32,996 nucleotides of DNA, taken from assembly GCA_021836225.1 (NCBI GenBank), contig JAKBJA010000073.1, positions 1 through 32,996 on the forward strand, read 5' to 3'. Below the pieces are notes generated by a model that did no database searches, was not told the DNA's origin, and saw only the letters and a list, made by a program, of their open reading frames with translations. Each line of letters begins with the position of its first letter. Positions within the stretch are counted from its first letter, which is position 1. The stretch comes from Pseudomonadota bacterium. Its GTDB lineage: Bacteria; Pseudomonadota; Gammaproteobacteria; Burkholderiales; Thiobacillaceae. Shown piece after piece: positions 11,843 through 20,210 of the stretch. Made by a program: the position numbers and the translations under genes.

Positions 11843-12771
11843 TGAGTGCGGCCGCCGGAGGGGGCATGAGGATTTCCGCTGGCGTGCTGTTGGCGTCGGC
11901 GCTGACGGCTTGCACAGCCCCGGGCCCGGCGCCGGTGAGCGACCGGTCCTCCGGGCGTTCTGTCGCCAAGTCCGAGGCATCACGTCCCGCGACGTCGCAG
12001 ATCGCCCCGTCCACCAACGGCCTGCATACCGTCCAGCGCGGCGACACCTTGTACGCCATCGCCTTTGCAAACGGCCTGGATCACCGTGAAATCGCCATCT
12101 GGAACCGGCTCGAATCACCCGACCTTATCCTGGTCGGCCAGGTGTTGCGGCTGACGCCGCCACCGGGCGCGGTCGAAATCAAGCCGCTCGACGATGAGCC
12201 CGCACCGACTGCGCGCCCGCTGCTGGAGTCGCCGGTGCTGCGCGAACCGCAAGCGGTGCTGCTGCCTTATTCCGAGGCCAACTGGGCACAAGTGACAGCG
12301 CCGCGTCCGGTGGCCGCAGTCGTGCCTGTCGCGTCGACTCCAGTTGCGCCGGCTCCTCCGACACCCGTCCAGGCGACCCCGCTCCCCGCTGCAAGCGGGG
12401 TGGCCGACGAATGGCTGTGGCCGGCAGACGGCACGCTGGCCGGGCGCTTCGGCGCAGCGGGCGGCAAGGGGATCGACATCGTGGGACAGCGCAATGCGCC
12501 GGTGAAGGCCGTGGCGCCCGGCAAGGTAGTGTATAGCGGCAGCGGCCTGCGCGGGTACGGCCGGCTGCTGATCGTCAAGCATGCAGGCGAATATCTCTCG
12601 GCCTACGCGCACAATGAAACGATCCTGGTGAAGGAAGGCGACACGGTGACCGCCGGGCAGAAGATTGCCTTGATGGGCGACAGCGACGCCGACCGGGTTA
12701 AACTGCATTTTGAAATCCGCCGTTATGGCAAGCCGCTCGATCCCCTGACCTATCTGCCGGAGCGTTCATGA
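11842..12771 (+). CDS. nlpD: Murein hydrolase activator lipoprotein NlpD
   Basis: NlpD is an envelope lipoprotein that activates the amidase AmiC at the division septum. The 309-residue reading starts at ATG 11842 (ATGA overlap with pcm). ATG 11866 is an alternative with GGAGGGGG just before it. Either start gives a lipoprotein signal with lipobox ALTAC. A LysM peptidoglycan-binding domain follows (HTVQRGDTLYAIA to VGQVLRLTPP), then a Pro/Ala/Val-rich linker and a C-terminal M23/LytM domain (WLWPADGTLAGRF to DPLTYLPE). The first metal ligand motif HxxxD of active M23 enzymes reads GKGIDIVG here, as in E. coli NlpD, so the domain is an activator and not a hydrolase. The stop overlaps rpoS by ATGA. 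In E. coli the rpoS promoter lies inside nlpD; I could not place one here. Confidence 0.93.
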   Translation: MSAAAGGGMRISAGVLLASALTACTAPGPAPVSDRSSGRSVAKSEASRPATSQIAPSTNGLHTVQRGDTLYAIAFANGLDHREIAIWNRLESPDLILVGQVLRLTPPPGAVEIKPLDDEPAPTARPLLESPVLREPQAVLLPYSEANWAQVTAPRPVAAVVPVASTPVAPAPPTPVQATPLPAASGVADEWLWPADGTLAGRFGAAGGKGIDIVGQRNAPVKAVAPGKVVYSGSGLRGYGRLLIVKHAGEYLSAYAHNETILVKEGDTVTAGQKIALMGDSDADRVKLHFEIRRYGKPLDPLTYLPERS

Positions 12772-13712
12772 GCCGCACACCCAGCGATGAATCTGAAGAA
12801 CTGACGCCTGACGAAGCTGAAGTCGAGCAGCAGGCCGTTGCGGATACCAGCGAGGAACTGGCGTCGGCCATCCTCGACGAGCCGCAGGTCGACGTCACCC
12901 AGCTGTACCTCAACGAAATCGGCCAGGCGCCGCTGCTGACAGCAGAGGAAGAGGTCGCGCTGGCGCGGCGCACCGTGCTGGGCGACTTCGAGGCGCGCCA
13001 GACCATGATCGAGCGCAACCTGCGTCTGGTGGTCAACATCGCCAAGCATTACGCCAACCGCGGGCTGACCCTGCTCGATCTGGTGGAAGAGGGCAACCTC
13101 GGCCTCATCCACGCGCTGGAAAAGTTCGACCCCGAGCGCGGCTTCCGTTTTTCCACTTACGCCACCTGGTGGATCCGTCAGAACATCGAGCGCGCGATCA
13201 TGAACCAGTCGCGCACCATCCGCCTGCCGGTGCATATCATCAAGGAACTCAACATCTACCTGCGTGCCAAGCGACATCTGGAAACCCACGGCGTGACCGA
13301 GGCCAGCTCGGACGACATCGCTGCGCTGACCGGCCACCCGGTCGCAGACGTGCGCCGCATCATGCAACTGAATGAACGGGTCGCCTCGCTCGATGCCCCG
13401 CTTGATGTCGACCCCACCTTGTCGCTGGGCGAAGCCATCGCCGACGACAACGCCCACCTGCCCGACGAAATGCTGCAGCTCGAGGAAATCGAGCACCACG
13501 TCCACGAATGGCTCACTCAGCTCAACGACAAGCAGCGCTGGGTGATCGAACGGCGCTTCGGCCTGAACGGCTGCGAGGCCTGCACCCTGGAAGACCTGGC
13601 GCTGGAACTGCAGGTGACGCGCGAACGCGTGCGACAGATCCAGATGGAATCCCTGCGCGTGCTGCGGCAGTTGCTGCGGCGGCGGGGCGTATCCAGGGAC
13701 GAGCTGTTCTAG
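12768..13712 (+). CDS. rpoS: RNA polymerase sigma factor RpoS (sigma-38)
   Basis: This is the stationary-phase/general stress sigma factor. The 314 residues contain an acidic N-terminus, region 1.2 (TQLYLNEIGQAPLLTAEEE), region 2 with the core-binding and -10-recognition segments (NLRLVVNIAKHYANRG, DLVEEGNLGLIHALEKFDPERGF, FSTYATWWIRQ), region 3, and region 4 with the helix-turn-helix that reads the -35 element (TLEDLALELQVTRERVRQIQ). The position after nlpD separates it from RpoD and RpoH. It is slightly shorter than the E. coli protein of 330 residues. Translation starts within the nlpD stop, so expression may be coupled to nlpD as well as driven from an internal promoter. Confidence 0.96.
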   Translation: MSRTPSDESEELTPDEAEVEQQAVADTSEELASAILDEPQVDVTQLYLNEIGQAPLLTAEEEVALARRTVLGDFEARQTMIERNLRLVVNIAKHYANRGLTLLDLVEEGNLGLIHALEKFDPERGFRFSTYATWWIRQNIERAIMNQSRTIRLPVHIIKELNIYLRAKRHLETHGVTEASSDDIAALTGHPVADVRRIMQLNERVASLDAPLDVDPTLSLGEAIADDNAHLPDEMLQLEEIEHHVHEWLTQLNDKQRWVIERRFGLNGCEACTLEDLALELQVTRERVRQIQMESLRVLRQLLRRRGVSRDELF

Positions 13713-13735
13713 CCGAAACGCGGACGCGCCATGCA

Positions 13736-14392
13736 ATGATCGACTGGTCGCAGATCGACACCGTCTTCCTCGACATGGACGGCACCCTGCTCGACCTGCA
13801 TTTCGACAACCATTTCTGGCTCGAGCACATGCCGCGCCGCTATGCCGAATACCACGGCCTTGCGCCGGAGACGGCGCGCGCACATCTCGCCGCACATTAC
13901 GAACGCCACAGCGGAACGCTCAACTGGTATTGCCTGGATTTCTGGAGCAGTGAGCTTGCGCTCGACATCGTGCAACTGAAGGAAGAGGTGGCGCACCTCA
14001 TTGCCGTGCGCCCCGATGTGCCGGCTTTTCTGCAGGCAGTGCGCGCGTCGGGTCGTCGGGTGGTGATGGTGACCAACGCGCACCCCAAAAGCCTCGGCCT
14101 CAAAATGCGTGAGACCCGCATCGACGCCTATTTTGACGCGCTGATCTCGTCCCACCAGGTCGGTCTGCCCAAGGAGCACCCGGATTTCTGGCAGGCCTTG
14201 CAGGCGATCGAGCCGTTCGACAAGACGCGAACCCTGTTTGTGGACGACAGCCTGCCGGTATTGAAGAGTGCGCAGGCTTACGGCATTGCGCAGTTGCTGG
14301 CGGTGTGTAATCCGGACTCGCAGCAGCCGCACAAGGACTGCGGCGAGTTCACCGCCATCACCAGTTTCGAGCAGGTGATGCCGGACGCTTAG
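13736..14392 (+). CDS. HAD-superfamily GMP/IMP nucleotidase, YrfG-like
   Basis: A 218-residue haloacid dehalogenase-type phosphatase. Motif I FLDMDGTLLD carries the nucleophile and acid/base Asp pair, motif II is VVMVTNAH, the lysine is in GLPKEHPDFW, and motif III is LFVDDSLPVL. The sequence after motif I (FDNHFWLEHMPRRYAE) is characteristic of the YrfG group, which in E. coli dephosphorylates GMP and IMP. The ATG at 13736 was chosen because it is the first in frame after rpoS and the protein length then matches relatives; no strong ribosome binding site is visible. It runs into the minus-strand gene, with stops overlapping by four bases and no terminator between them. Substrate is inferred from family only. 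Confidence 0.85.
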   Translation: MIDWSQIDTVFLDMDGTLLDLHFDNHFWLEHMPRRYAEYHGLAPETARAHLAAHYERHSGTLNWYCLDFWSSELALDIVQLKEEVAHLIAVRPDVPAFLQAVRASGRRVVMVTNAHPKSLGLKMRETRIDAYFDALISSHQVGLPKEHPDFWQALQAIEPFDKTRTLFVDDSLPVLKSAQAYGIAQLLAVCNPDSQQPHKDCGEFTAITSFEQVMPDA

Positions 14393-14778
14393 GCGGCAAC
14401 CCGGGGCTCGATCAGCAGCGCCGCTCCCACGCTCCGTCCTTCCGCAGCCAGAATGTTGTAGGTGCGGCACAACGCGCCGATGTCCATCACTTCCAGCCCG
14501 ATCCTGGCCTCCACCAGCGCCCGCGTGAGGGAGGGGTGCGGAAAGCGCAGGCGGGTGCCCGTGCCCAGCAGCAGGATGTCCAGCTCGCGGCTGGCGACCC
14601 ACTCGAAGTGGGCGGCGGTCAGTGCGTCGAATCCCTGGCCGGCCCAGGGGGCGACTTCGATTCCGCGAGCGGTCAGCAGCAGGCTCGCGTCAAAGCGCTG
14701 GCCGTTGATGAGGACGTGGTCCTCGCCGTAGCCGGTGAACAGCAGTTGGCCGGCGCCAGTATTGAGATGCAGTTTCAT
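14389..14778 (-). CDS. Mth938-like domain protein (DUF498/NDUFAF3-type)
   Basis: A 129-residue protein of the Mth938-like fold, the family that includes mitochondrial complex I assembly factor NDUFAF3. The bacterial members have no settled function. The core GGxxF-type pattern is visible as LLLGTGTRLRFPHP, followed by GLEVMDIGALCRTYNILAAEGR, which is diagnostic of this family. ATG 14778 was preferred over the in-frame TTG 14784 because AAGG lies ten bases before it. It is transcribed divergently from alaA across a 155-base gap. No signal peptide or membrane segment is present. Confidence 0.85.
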   Translation of the reverse strand: MKLHLNTGAGQLLFTGYGEDHVLINGQRFDASLLLTARGIEVAPWAGQGFDALTAAHFEWVASRELDILLLGTGTRLRFPHPSLTRALVEARIGLEVMDIGALCRTYNILAAEGRSVGAALLIEPRVAA

Positions 14779-14872
14779 GCTCAAACCTTAGCAGATTCGA
14801 CAGGAAGCGCGTTCATCCCCGCGAACACTGCGTTTGCCGGGGCAGGGCGCCTCCGGTAAAATCGCGGGCTTC

Positions 14873-14894
14873 TCAAGACATTGTTTTGTCTTGA
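14873..14894. promoter_or_regulatory. Perfect inverted repeat in the alaA leader
   Basis: TCAAGACA (14873-14880) and TGTCTTGA (14887-14894) form an 8-base perfect inverted repeat around a 6-base spacer TTGTTT, ending 39 bases before the alaA start. It could be an operator for a dimeric regulator or a short RNA hairpin; there is no U-tract, so it is not a standard terminator. Confidence 0.4.
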
Positions 14895-14933
14895 TTGCTA
14901 CCCTAATTTTCTACTGCTCCCTGGGAAAACACC

Positions 14934-16178
14934 GTGACGGCTGACAACAGGCCACGCCTGCGCACCATCCACAAATCGACCAAGCTCGACAAGGTCTGCT
15001 ACGACATCCGTGGACCCGTGATGGCGCGCGCCCGGCAGATGGAGGAAGAGGGCCATCGCATCATCAAGCTGAACATCGGCAACCCGGCGCCATTCGGCTT
15101 CGAGGCGCCGGAGGAAATCGTGCAGGACGTGATCGTCAACCTGCCGAATGCATCCGGCTACAGCGACTCCAAGGGCCTGTTCGCGGCGCGCAAGGCGATC
15201 ATGCACGAGACCCAGCGCAAGGGCATCGCCGGGGTGCAGATCGACGATATCTTCATCGGCAACGGCGTGTCCGAACTGATCGTGATGGCGATGCAGGCGC
15301 TGCTGAACAACGGCGACGAGGTGCTGGTGCCGGCGCCGGATTATCCGTTGTGGACCGCGGCGGTGAGCCTGGGCGGCGGCAAGCCGCGCCATTACCTGTG
15401 CGACGAGGGCGCCGGCTGGCTGCCCGATCTGGACGACATCCGCGCCAAGATCACGCCCAGCACGCGCGCCATCGTCATCATCAACCCCAACAACCCGACC
15501 GGCGCGCTGTATCCGAACGAGTTGTTGCTGGAAATCCTGGAAATCGCGCGCCAGCACCAACTGATCGTGTATGCCGACGAAATCTACGACAAGGTGCTGT
15601 ACGACGGCGTGGTGCACACTTCGATCGCCTCGCTGGCCGAGGACGTGCTGATCGTTACCTTCAACGGACTGTCGAAAAACTACCGTGCGTGCGGCTACCG
15701 CTCGGGCTGGCTGATCGTGTCGGGCGATAAGCGCCACGCCAAGGATTACCTGGAAGGCCTGAACATGCTGGCGTCGATGCGCCTGTGCTCCAACGTGCCG
15801 GGGCAGTATGCGATCCAGACGGCGTTGGGCGGCTACCAGAGCATCAACGACCTGGTCGCGCCGAGCGGGCGGCTGACCCGCCAGCGCGATCTGGCGCACG
15901 AACTGCTGACCCTGATTCCCGGCGTCAGCTGCGTCAAGCCGAAGGCGGCGATGTACCTGTTCCCGAAGCTCGACCCCAAGCTCTATCACATCCACGACGA
16001 CCAGAAGTTCATCCTCAACCTGCTGGAAGAGGAGCGCGTGCTGGTGGTGCAGGGCAGCGGCTTCAACTGGCCGCACCCGGATCATATCCGGGTGGTGTTC
16101 CTGCCGCATGAGGAAGATTTGACCGAGGCGATTTCGCGCATGAGCCGGTTCCTCGATCGCAATCGCGCGCATCGCTGA
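14934..16178 (+). CDS. alaA: Glutamate-pyruvate aminotransferase AlaA
   Basis: A PLP-dependent class I/II aminotransferase that makes alanine from pyruvate and glutamate. The 414-residue sequence closely follows E. coli AlaA throughout: CYDIRGPV, LNIGNPAPFGFEAP, IGNGVSELIVMAMQALLN, PDYPLWTAAVSLGGG, NPNNPTGALY, YADEIYDK, and GLSKNYR with the PLP lysine K248. The start is GTG 14934, with GGGA about ten bases upstream. It is the first gene of a tight same-strand run (alaA-hom-thrC-glycosylase-GST-msrA) and is followed by hom after 22 bases. An operator-like inverted repeat lies just upstream. Confidence 0.93.
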   Translation: MTADNRPRLRTIHKSTKLDKVCYDIRGPVMARARQMEEEGHRIIKLNIGNPAPFGFEAPEEIVQDVIVNLPNASGYSDSKGLFAARKAIMHETQRKGIAGVQIDDIFIGNGVSELIVMAMQALLNNGDEVLVPAPDYPLWTAAVSLGGGKPRHYLCDEGAGWLPDLDDIRAKITPSTRAIVIINPNNPTGALYPNELLLEILEIARQHQLIVYADEIYDKVLYDGVVHTSIASLAEDVLIVTFNGLSKNYRACGYRSGWLIVSGDKRHAKDYLEGLNMLASMRLCSNVPGQYAIQTALGGYQSINDLVAPSGRLTRQRDLAHELLTLIPGVSCVKPKAAMYLFPKLDPKLYHIHDDQKFILNLLEEERVLVVQGSGFNWPHPDHIRVVFLPHEEDLTEAISRMSRFLDRNRAHR

Positions 16179-16200
16179 TTATTTTGACCGAGACCATTCA

Positions 16201-17514
16201 ATGAAACCCATCAACGTCGGCCTGCTGGGCCTGGGAACTGTCGGAGGCGGCACGCTTACCGTGCTGCGCCGTAACGCTACGGAAATCACCCGTCGCGCCG
16301 GGCGCGAAATCCGTGTGCTGCGCGCGGCGGTGCGCAATCTCGACAAGGCGAAGGCGCTGGCGGGTGATCTGCCGCTGACGACCAATCCGTTCGATGTGGT
16401 CGACGATCCCGACATCGACATCGTGGTGGAACTGATCGGCGGTCTGGAACCCGCGCGTGAACTGGTGATGCAGGCGATCGCCAACGGCAAGCACGTGGTC
16501 ACCGCCAACAAGCATCTGGTCGCCAAGCACGGCAACGAAATCTTCGCCGCGGCGCAGGCCAAGGGCGTGATGGTCGCGTTCGAGGCGGCGGTGGCTGGCG
16601 GCATCCCCATCATCAAGGCGCTGCGCGAAGGCCTCACCGCCAACCGCATCGAGTGGCTGGCCGGCATCATTAACGGCACCAGCAACTTCATCCTGACCGA
16701 GATGCGCGACAAGGGCGCGGCCTTCGACGACGTGCTGAAAGAGGCGCAGCGTCTGGGCTACGCCGAAGCCGACCCGACCTTCGACATCGAGGGCATCGAC
16801 GCCGCGCACAAGCTCACCATCCTGTCGGCGATCGCCTTCGGCATCCCGATGCAGTTCGACCGCGCCTACACCGAGGGTATCTCGAAGCTGACGCGCGAGG
16901 ACGTGCAGTACGCCGAAGAGCTCGGCTACCGCATCAAGCTCCTGGGCATCGCGCGCCGCGCCGAGAACGGCATCGAGCTGCGGGTGCATCCGACGCTGAT
17001 TCCCGAGCGGCGCCTGATCGCCAACGTCGACGGCGCGATGAACGCCGTGCTGGTGTTGGGCGACGCCGTCGGTCCGACGCTGTATTACGGCGCCGGTGCC
17101 GGCGCCGAGCCGACCGCCTCCGCGGTGGTCGCCGACCTGGTCGACGTCACGCGGCTCCACACCGCTGACCCGCACCACCGCGTGCCGCATCTGGCGTTCC
17201 AGCCCGACCAGCTGGCCGATACGCCGATCCTGCCGATGGAGGAGGTGCGTACCGCGTACTACCTGCGCCTGCGTGCCTTCGACCGCCCCGGCGTGCTGGC
17301 CGACATCACCCGCATCCTGGCCGACAGCAATATCTCGATCGACGCCATGGTGCAGAAGGAGCCGGCCGAGGGTGAGGAGCAGGTCAACATCATCCTCTTG
17401 ACCCACGTTACGGTTGAAAAGAACGTCAACGCCGCGATCGCCAAGATCGAGGCGCTCGACACCGTGGCGGGGCAGGTGATGCGCATCCGTCTCGAAGAAC
17501 TGGCGGCCAAATAA
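16201..17514 (+). CDS. hom: Homoserine dehydrogenase
   Basis: This enzyme reduces aspartate semialdehyde to homoserine with NAD(P)H, the branch point to threonine and methionine. The 437 residues show the N-terminal nucleotide-binding loop GLLGLGTVGGGT, the catalytic-domain signature AGIINGTSNFILTEM, the stretch DPTFDIEGIDAAHKL that carries substrate and catalytic residues, and a C-terminal ACT regulatory domain (YYLRLRAFDRPGVLADIT) for feedback control, usually by threonine. It is the monofunctional bacterial form, with no aspartokinase fused. Its stop TAA shares one base with the thrC start ATG, so the two are coupled. No thrB homoserine kinase lies between them. Confidence 0.96.
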   Translation: MKPINVGLLGLGTVGGGTLTVLRRNATEITRRAGREIRVLRAAVRNLDKAKALAGDLPLTTNPFDVVDDPDIDIVVELIGGLEPARELVMQAIANGKHVVTANKHLVAKHGNEIFAAAQAKGVMVAFEAAVAGGIPIIKALREGLTANRIEWLAGIINGTSNFILTEMRDKGAAFDDVLKEAQRLGYAEADPTFDIEGIDAAHKLTILSAIAFGIPMQFDRAYTEGISKLTREDVQYAEELGYRIKLLGIARRAENGIELRVHPTLIPERRLIANVDGAMNAVLVLGDAVGPTLYYGAGAGAEPTASAVVADLVDVTRLHTADPHHRVPHLAFQPDQLADTPILPMEEVRTAYYLRLRAFDRPGVLADITRILADSNISIDAMVQKEPAEGEEQVNIILLTHVTVEKNVNAAIAKIEALDTVAGQVMRIRLEELAAK

Positions 17515-18938
17515 TGAACTACCTCAGCACGCGCGGCCTCGCCCCGCAACTTCGCTTCTCCGAAATCCTGCTCGGCGGGCTGGCCAGCGACGGCGGGCTG
17601 TACGTGCCGGAGACCTATCCGCGTTTCGTGGCTGCAGAACTCGAAGCGATGCGCGGCATGAACTACCGCGAGCTGGCCTTCGCCGTGCTGTCGCGCCTGA
17701 TCGATGACATCCCGCATGTCGACCTGCGCCGGCTGATCGACAAGACCTACACAGCCGACGTCTATCGGTTCGTGACGGACAAGGAAAACGCCGAGGACAT
17801 CACGCCGCTGAAGACCCTGGAGCCCGGCCTGCACGTGCTGGCACTGTCGAACGGCCCGACGCTGGCGTTCAAGGACATGGCGATGCAGCTGCTCGGCAAC
17901 CTGTTCGAGTACGTGCTCGACAAGACCCATGGCGAGCTGAACATCCTCGGCGCCACCTCGGGCGATACCGGTTCCGCCGCCGAGTATGCGATGCGCGGCA
18001 AGCGCGGCATCCGCGTCTTCATGCTGTCGCCCGAGCACGGCATGACGCGCTTCCAGCAGGCGCAGATGTATGCACTGCAGGACTCCAACATCCACAACCT
18101 GGTAATCCGCGGCGTGTTCGACCAGTGTCAGGACATCGTCAAGGCCGTCTCCAATGATCTGGACTTCAAGACGAAGCACCACATCGGCGCGGTCAACTCG
18201 ATCAACTGGGCGCGCGTCGCGGCGCAGAGCGTGTACTACTTCAAGGCCTATTTCGCCGCCACCCACAGCAACGACCAGGAAGTTTCGTTCTCGGTGCCGT
18301 CGGGCAACTTCGGCAACGTCTGCGCCGGCCACATCGCGCGCCAGATGGGCCTGCCGATCAAGAAGCTGATCGTCGCCACCAACGAAAACGACGTGCTCGA
18401 CGAGTTCTTCCGTACCGGCGTCTATCGCCCGCGCCCGGAAACCAGGCACACGTCCAGCCCGAGCATGGATATTTCGAAGGCGTCCAATTTCGAGCGCTTC
18501 GTGTTCGACCTGGCCGGACGCGACGCCGCCAAGGTCCGCAGCCTGTGGAGTACGGTCGAGTCCGGCGGCAGCTTCGACCTCAAGGCGGACGGCCTGTTTG
18601 GCCGCGTGGGCGAATTCGGCATGGTCTCGGGTTCGAGCGGCCACGCCAACCGCATGGACACCATCCGCACGGTGTACGAGGTGTACGGCACCATGATCGA
18701 CCCGCATACCGCCGACGGTCTGAAAGTGGGGATGGAGCACCGCGAGCCCGGTGTCCCGCTGATCTGCATGGAAACCGCGCAGCCCGCCAAGTTCGAGGAT
18801 GCGATCCGCGAAGCGCTCGGCATTGAGCCGGTGCGGCCGGCAGAACTGGCGAACCTGGAAGCACAGCCGCAGAAGAAGCACGTCATGGATGCCGACGTTG
18901 ATGCGGTCAAGCAGTTCATCGTCGACCACGCCCGCTGA
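17514..18938 (+). CDS. thrC: Threonine synthase
   Basis: A PLP enzyme that converts O-phosphohomoserine to threonine. The 474-residue length and the N-terminal MNYLSTRGLAPQLRFSEILLGGLASDGGLYVPE mark the longer class found in proteobacteria and fungi. The PLP-lysine region is PTLAFKDMAMQLLGNL, and the cofactor phosphate loop follows in GATSGDTGSAAEYAMRGK. SVPSGNFGNVCAGHIARQMGLP is also conserved. Translation is coupled to hom by a one-base overlap. The 3' end is overlapped by the next gene by about 38 bases. The substrate kinase (ThrB or ThrH) must be encoded elsewhere. Confidence 0.96.
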   Translation: MNYLSTRGLAPQLRFSEILLGGLASDGGLYVPETYPRFVAAELEAMRGMNYRELAFAVLSRLIDDIPHVDLRRLIDKTYTADVYRFVTDKENAEDITPLKTLEPGLHVLALSNGPTLAFKDMAMQLLGNLFEYVLDKTHGELNILGATSGDTGSAAEYAMRGKRGIRVFMLSPEHGMTRFQQAQMYALQDSNIHNLVIRGVFDQCQDIVKAVSNDLDFKTKHHIGAVNSINWARVAAQSVYYFKAYFAATHSNDQEVSFSVPSGNFGNVCAGHIARQMGLPIKKLIVATNENDVLDEFFRTGVYRPRPETRHTSSPSMDISKASNFERFVFDLAGRDAAKVRSLWSTVESGGSFDLKADGLFGRVGEFGMVSGSSGHANRMDTIRTVYEVYGTMIDPHTADGLKVGMEHREPGVPLICMETAQPAKFEDAIREALGIEPVRPAELANLEAQPQKKHVMDADVDAVKQFIVDHAR

Positions 18939-19563
18939 TCCAGGCGAAGCCGAAACCTTTGCCGAACTGCTGGCGCGGGTGCGCGCCTGTACGGTCTGCG
19001 CCGCCCACCTGCCGTGCCCGCCGCGGCCCATCCTGATCGCGTCGCCCACTGCGCGCCTGTTGATCGTCGGCCAGGCGCCGGGGTGGCGCGTGCACGAGAC
19101 CGGAATTCCGTGGAACGACCCGTCCGGCGACCAGCTGCGGCGGTGGCTGGGCATGACGCGCGAGCAGTTCTACGATGCCTCGCGCATCGCCATCGTCCCC
19201 ACCGGTCTGTGCTATCCCGGCACGGTCAAGGGCAGCGACCTTCCGCCGCGCCCTGAATGCGCGCCGCTGTGGCATCCGCTACTGCGCGCCGCCATGCCGG
19301 GGATCCGGCTGACCCTGCTGATCGGCGCCTACGCCCAGGCGTATTATCTGGGCAAGCGCCGCGGCCGCACGCTGGCCGAGACGGTGCATGCCTGGCGCGA
19401 TTTCATGCCCGAATATTTCCCGCTGCCGCACCCCAGCCCACGCAACCGTGGCTGGTTGAAGCAGAATCCCTGGTTCGAATCCGAGGTGCTGCCGGCTTTG
19501 CGCGAACGGGTTGGAACCGCGCTGGCGACAGGTGATAATGGCGGCGTGCACAGGCAAACTTGA
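18901..19563 (+). CDS. Uracil-DNA glycosylase-family protein
   Basis: A 220-residue member of the uracil-DNA glycosylase superfamily. It has the motif GQAPGWRVHETGIPWNDPSGD for the uracil-binding active-site loop and PHPSPRN as the C-terminal DNA-intercalation motif, with the central LLIGAYAQAYYLG strand between. The N-terminal part has cysteines (CTVCAAHLPC) but not an obvious full set for the iron-sulfur cluster of family 4 enzymes. The frame is open further upstream inside thrC. I chose ATG 18901 because the family's LLxxVRAC start region needs residues before 18950. The role is presumably base excision of uracil, but this subgroup is less studied than UngA, so substrate is inferred. Confidence 0.8.
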   Translation: MRSSSSSSTTPADPGEAETFAELLARVRACTVCAAHLPCPPRPILIASPTARLLIVGQAPGWRVHETGIPWNDPSGDQLRRWLGMTREQFYDASRIAIVPTGLCYPGTVKGSDLPPRPECAPLWHPLLRAAMPGIRLTLLIGAYAQAYYLGKRRGRTLAETVHAWRDFMPEYFPLPHPSPRNRGWLKQNPWFESEVLPALRERVGTALATGDNGGVHRQT

Positions 19564-19588
19564 ACACCACGCACCTCAGGGAACCCGC

Positions 19589-20197
19589 ATGAAACTCGTT
19601 ACTTCGCTCACCAGCCCTTACGGCCGCAAAGTCCGTGTGGTGCTGCTCGAAAAGAAAATCCCATTCAAGCTACAGGTCGAAAATCCGTGGCTGCCCGACA
19701 GTCCTGTTGCCAGCCTCAACCCGCTCGGCAAGGTGCCGGTGCTGGTGCTGGAAGACGGCGAGTCCGTTTTCGACTCGCGCGTCATCGTCGAGTACCTCGA
19801 CCACGTCAGCCCGGTGGCGCATCTGATCCCCGACGAGCCGAAAAGCCGCATGATCGTGCGCGGCGTCGAGGCGCTGGCCGACGGTGTCACCGACGCTGCG
19901 GTGGCACTGTTTCTGGAAAAGAAGCGTGCGTCCGAACAGCAGAGCGCAGACTGGCTCGTACTGCAGGAAAAGACCCTGTTCCGCGGGCTGGAAGCGCTGT
20001 CCGAAGCGCTCGGCGAAAAACCCTGGTATCTCGGCAACAGCATGACGCTCGCCGACGTCGCCTGCGGCTGCACGCTCGGCTATCTGGGCCTGCGCTTCCC
20101 GGCAATCGACTGGCGAGGCGCCCATCCCAATCTGGCGAAACTGGCCGACAAGCTGGCAAGCCGTGCCTCGTTCAAGGAAACCGTGCCGGTCGTCTGA
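19589..20197 (+). CDS. Glutathione S-transferase family protein, YibF-like
   Basis: A 202-residue cytosolic GST-type protein. The N-terminal thioredoxin-like domain begins MKLVTSLTSPYGRKVRVVLLEKKIPF and includes the glutathione-binding VPVLVLEDGESVFDSRVIVEYLD segment (the conserved cis-Pro and the Glu/Ser pair). The all-helical C-terminal domain holds the N-capping region LADVACGCTLGYLGLRFP. This pattern is closest to the YibF/stringent-starvation-like branch. ATG 19589 is preceded by AGGGA at a good distance. It lies 25 bases after the glycosylase gene and 13 bases before msrA, suggesting a joint oxidative-stress/repair role, but its substrate is unknown. Confidence 0.88.
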   Translation: MKLVTSLTSPYGRKVRVVLLEKKIPFKLQVENPWLPDSPVASLNPLGKVPVLVLEDGESVFDSRVIVEYLDHVSPVAHLIPDEPKSRMIVRGVEALADGVTDAAVALFLEKKRASEQQSADWLVLQEKTLFRGLEALSEALGEKPWYLGNSMTLADVACGCTLGYLGLRFPAIDWRGAHPNLAKLADKLASRASFKETVPVV

Positions 20198-20210
20198 TCG
20201 GAGACACAGC

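Noticed and set aside
12418..12765. NlpD M23 domain as an active endopeptidase
   Set aside because: The HxxxD zinc-ligand motif is missing (GKGID), as in E. coli NlpD, so it is described as an amidase activator.
17259..19154. A 631-codon minus-strand frame opposite hom, thrC and the glycosylase gene
   Set aside because: It crosses three clearly identified genes and has His/Arg/Val-rich shadow composition.
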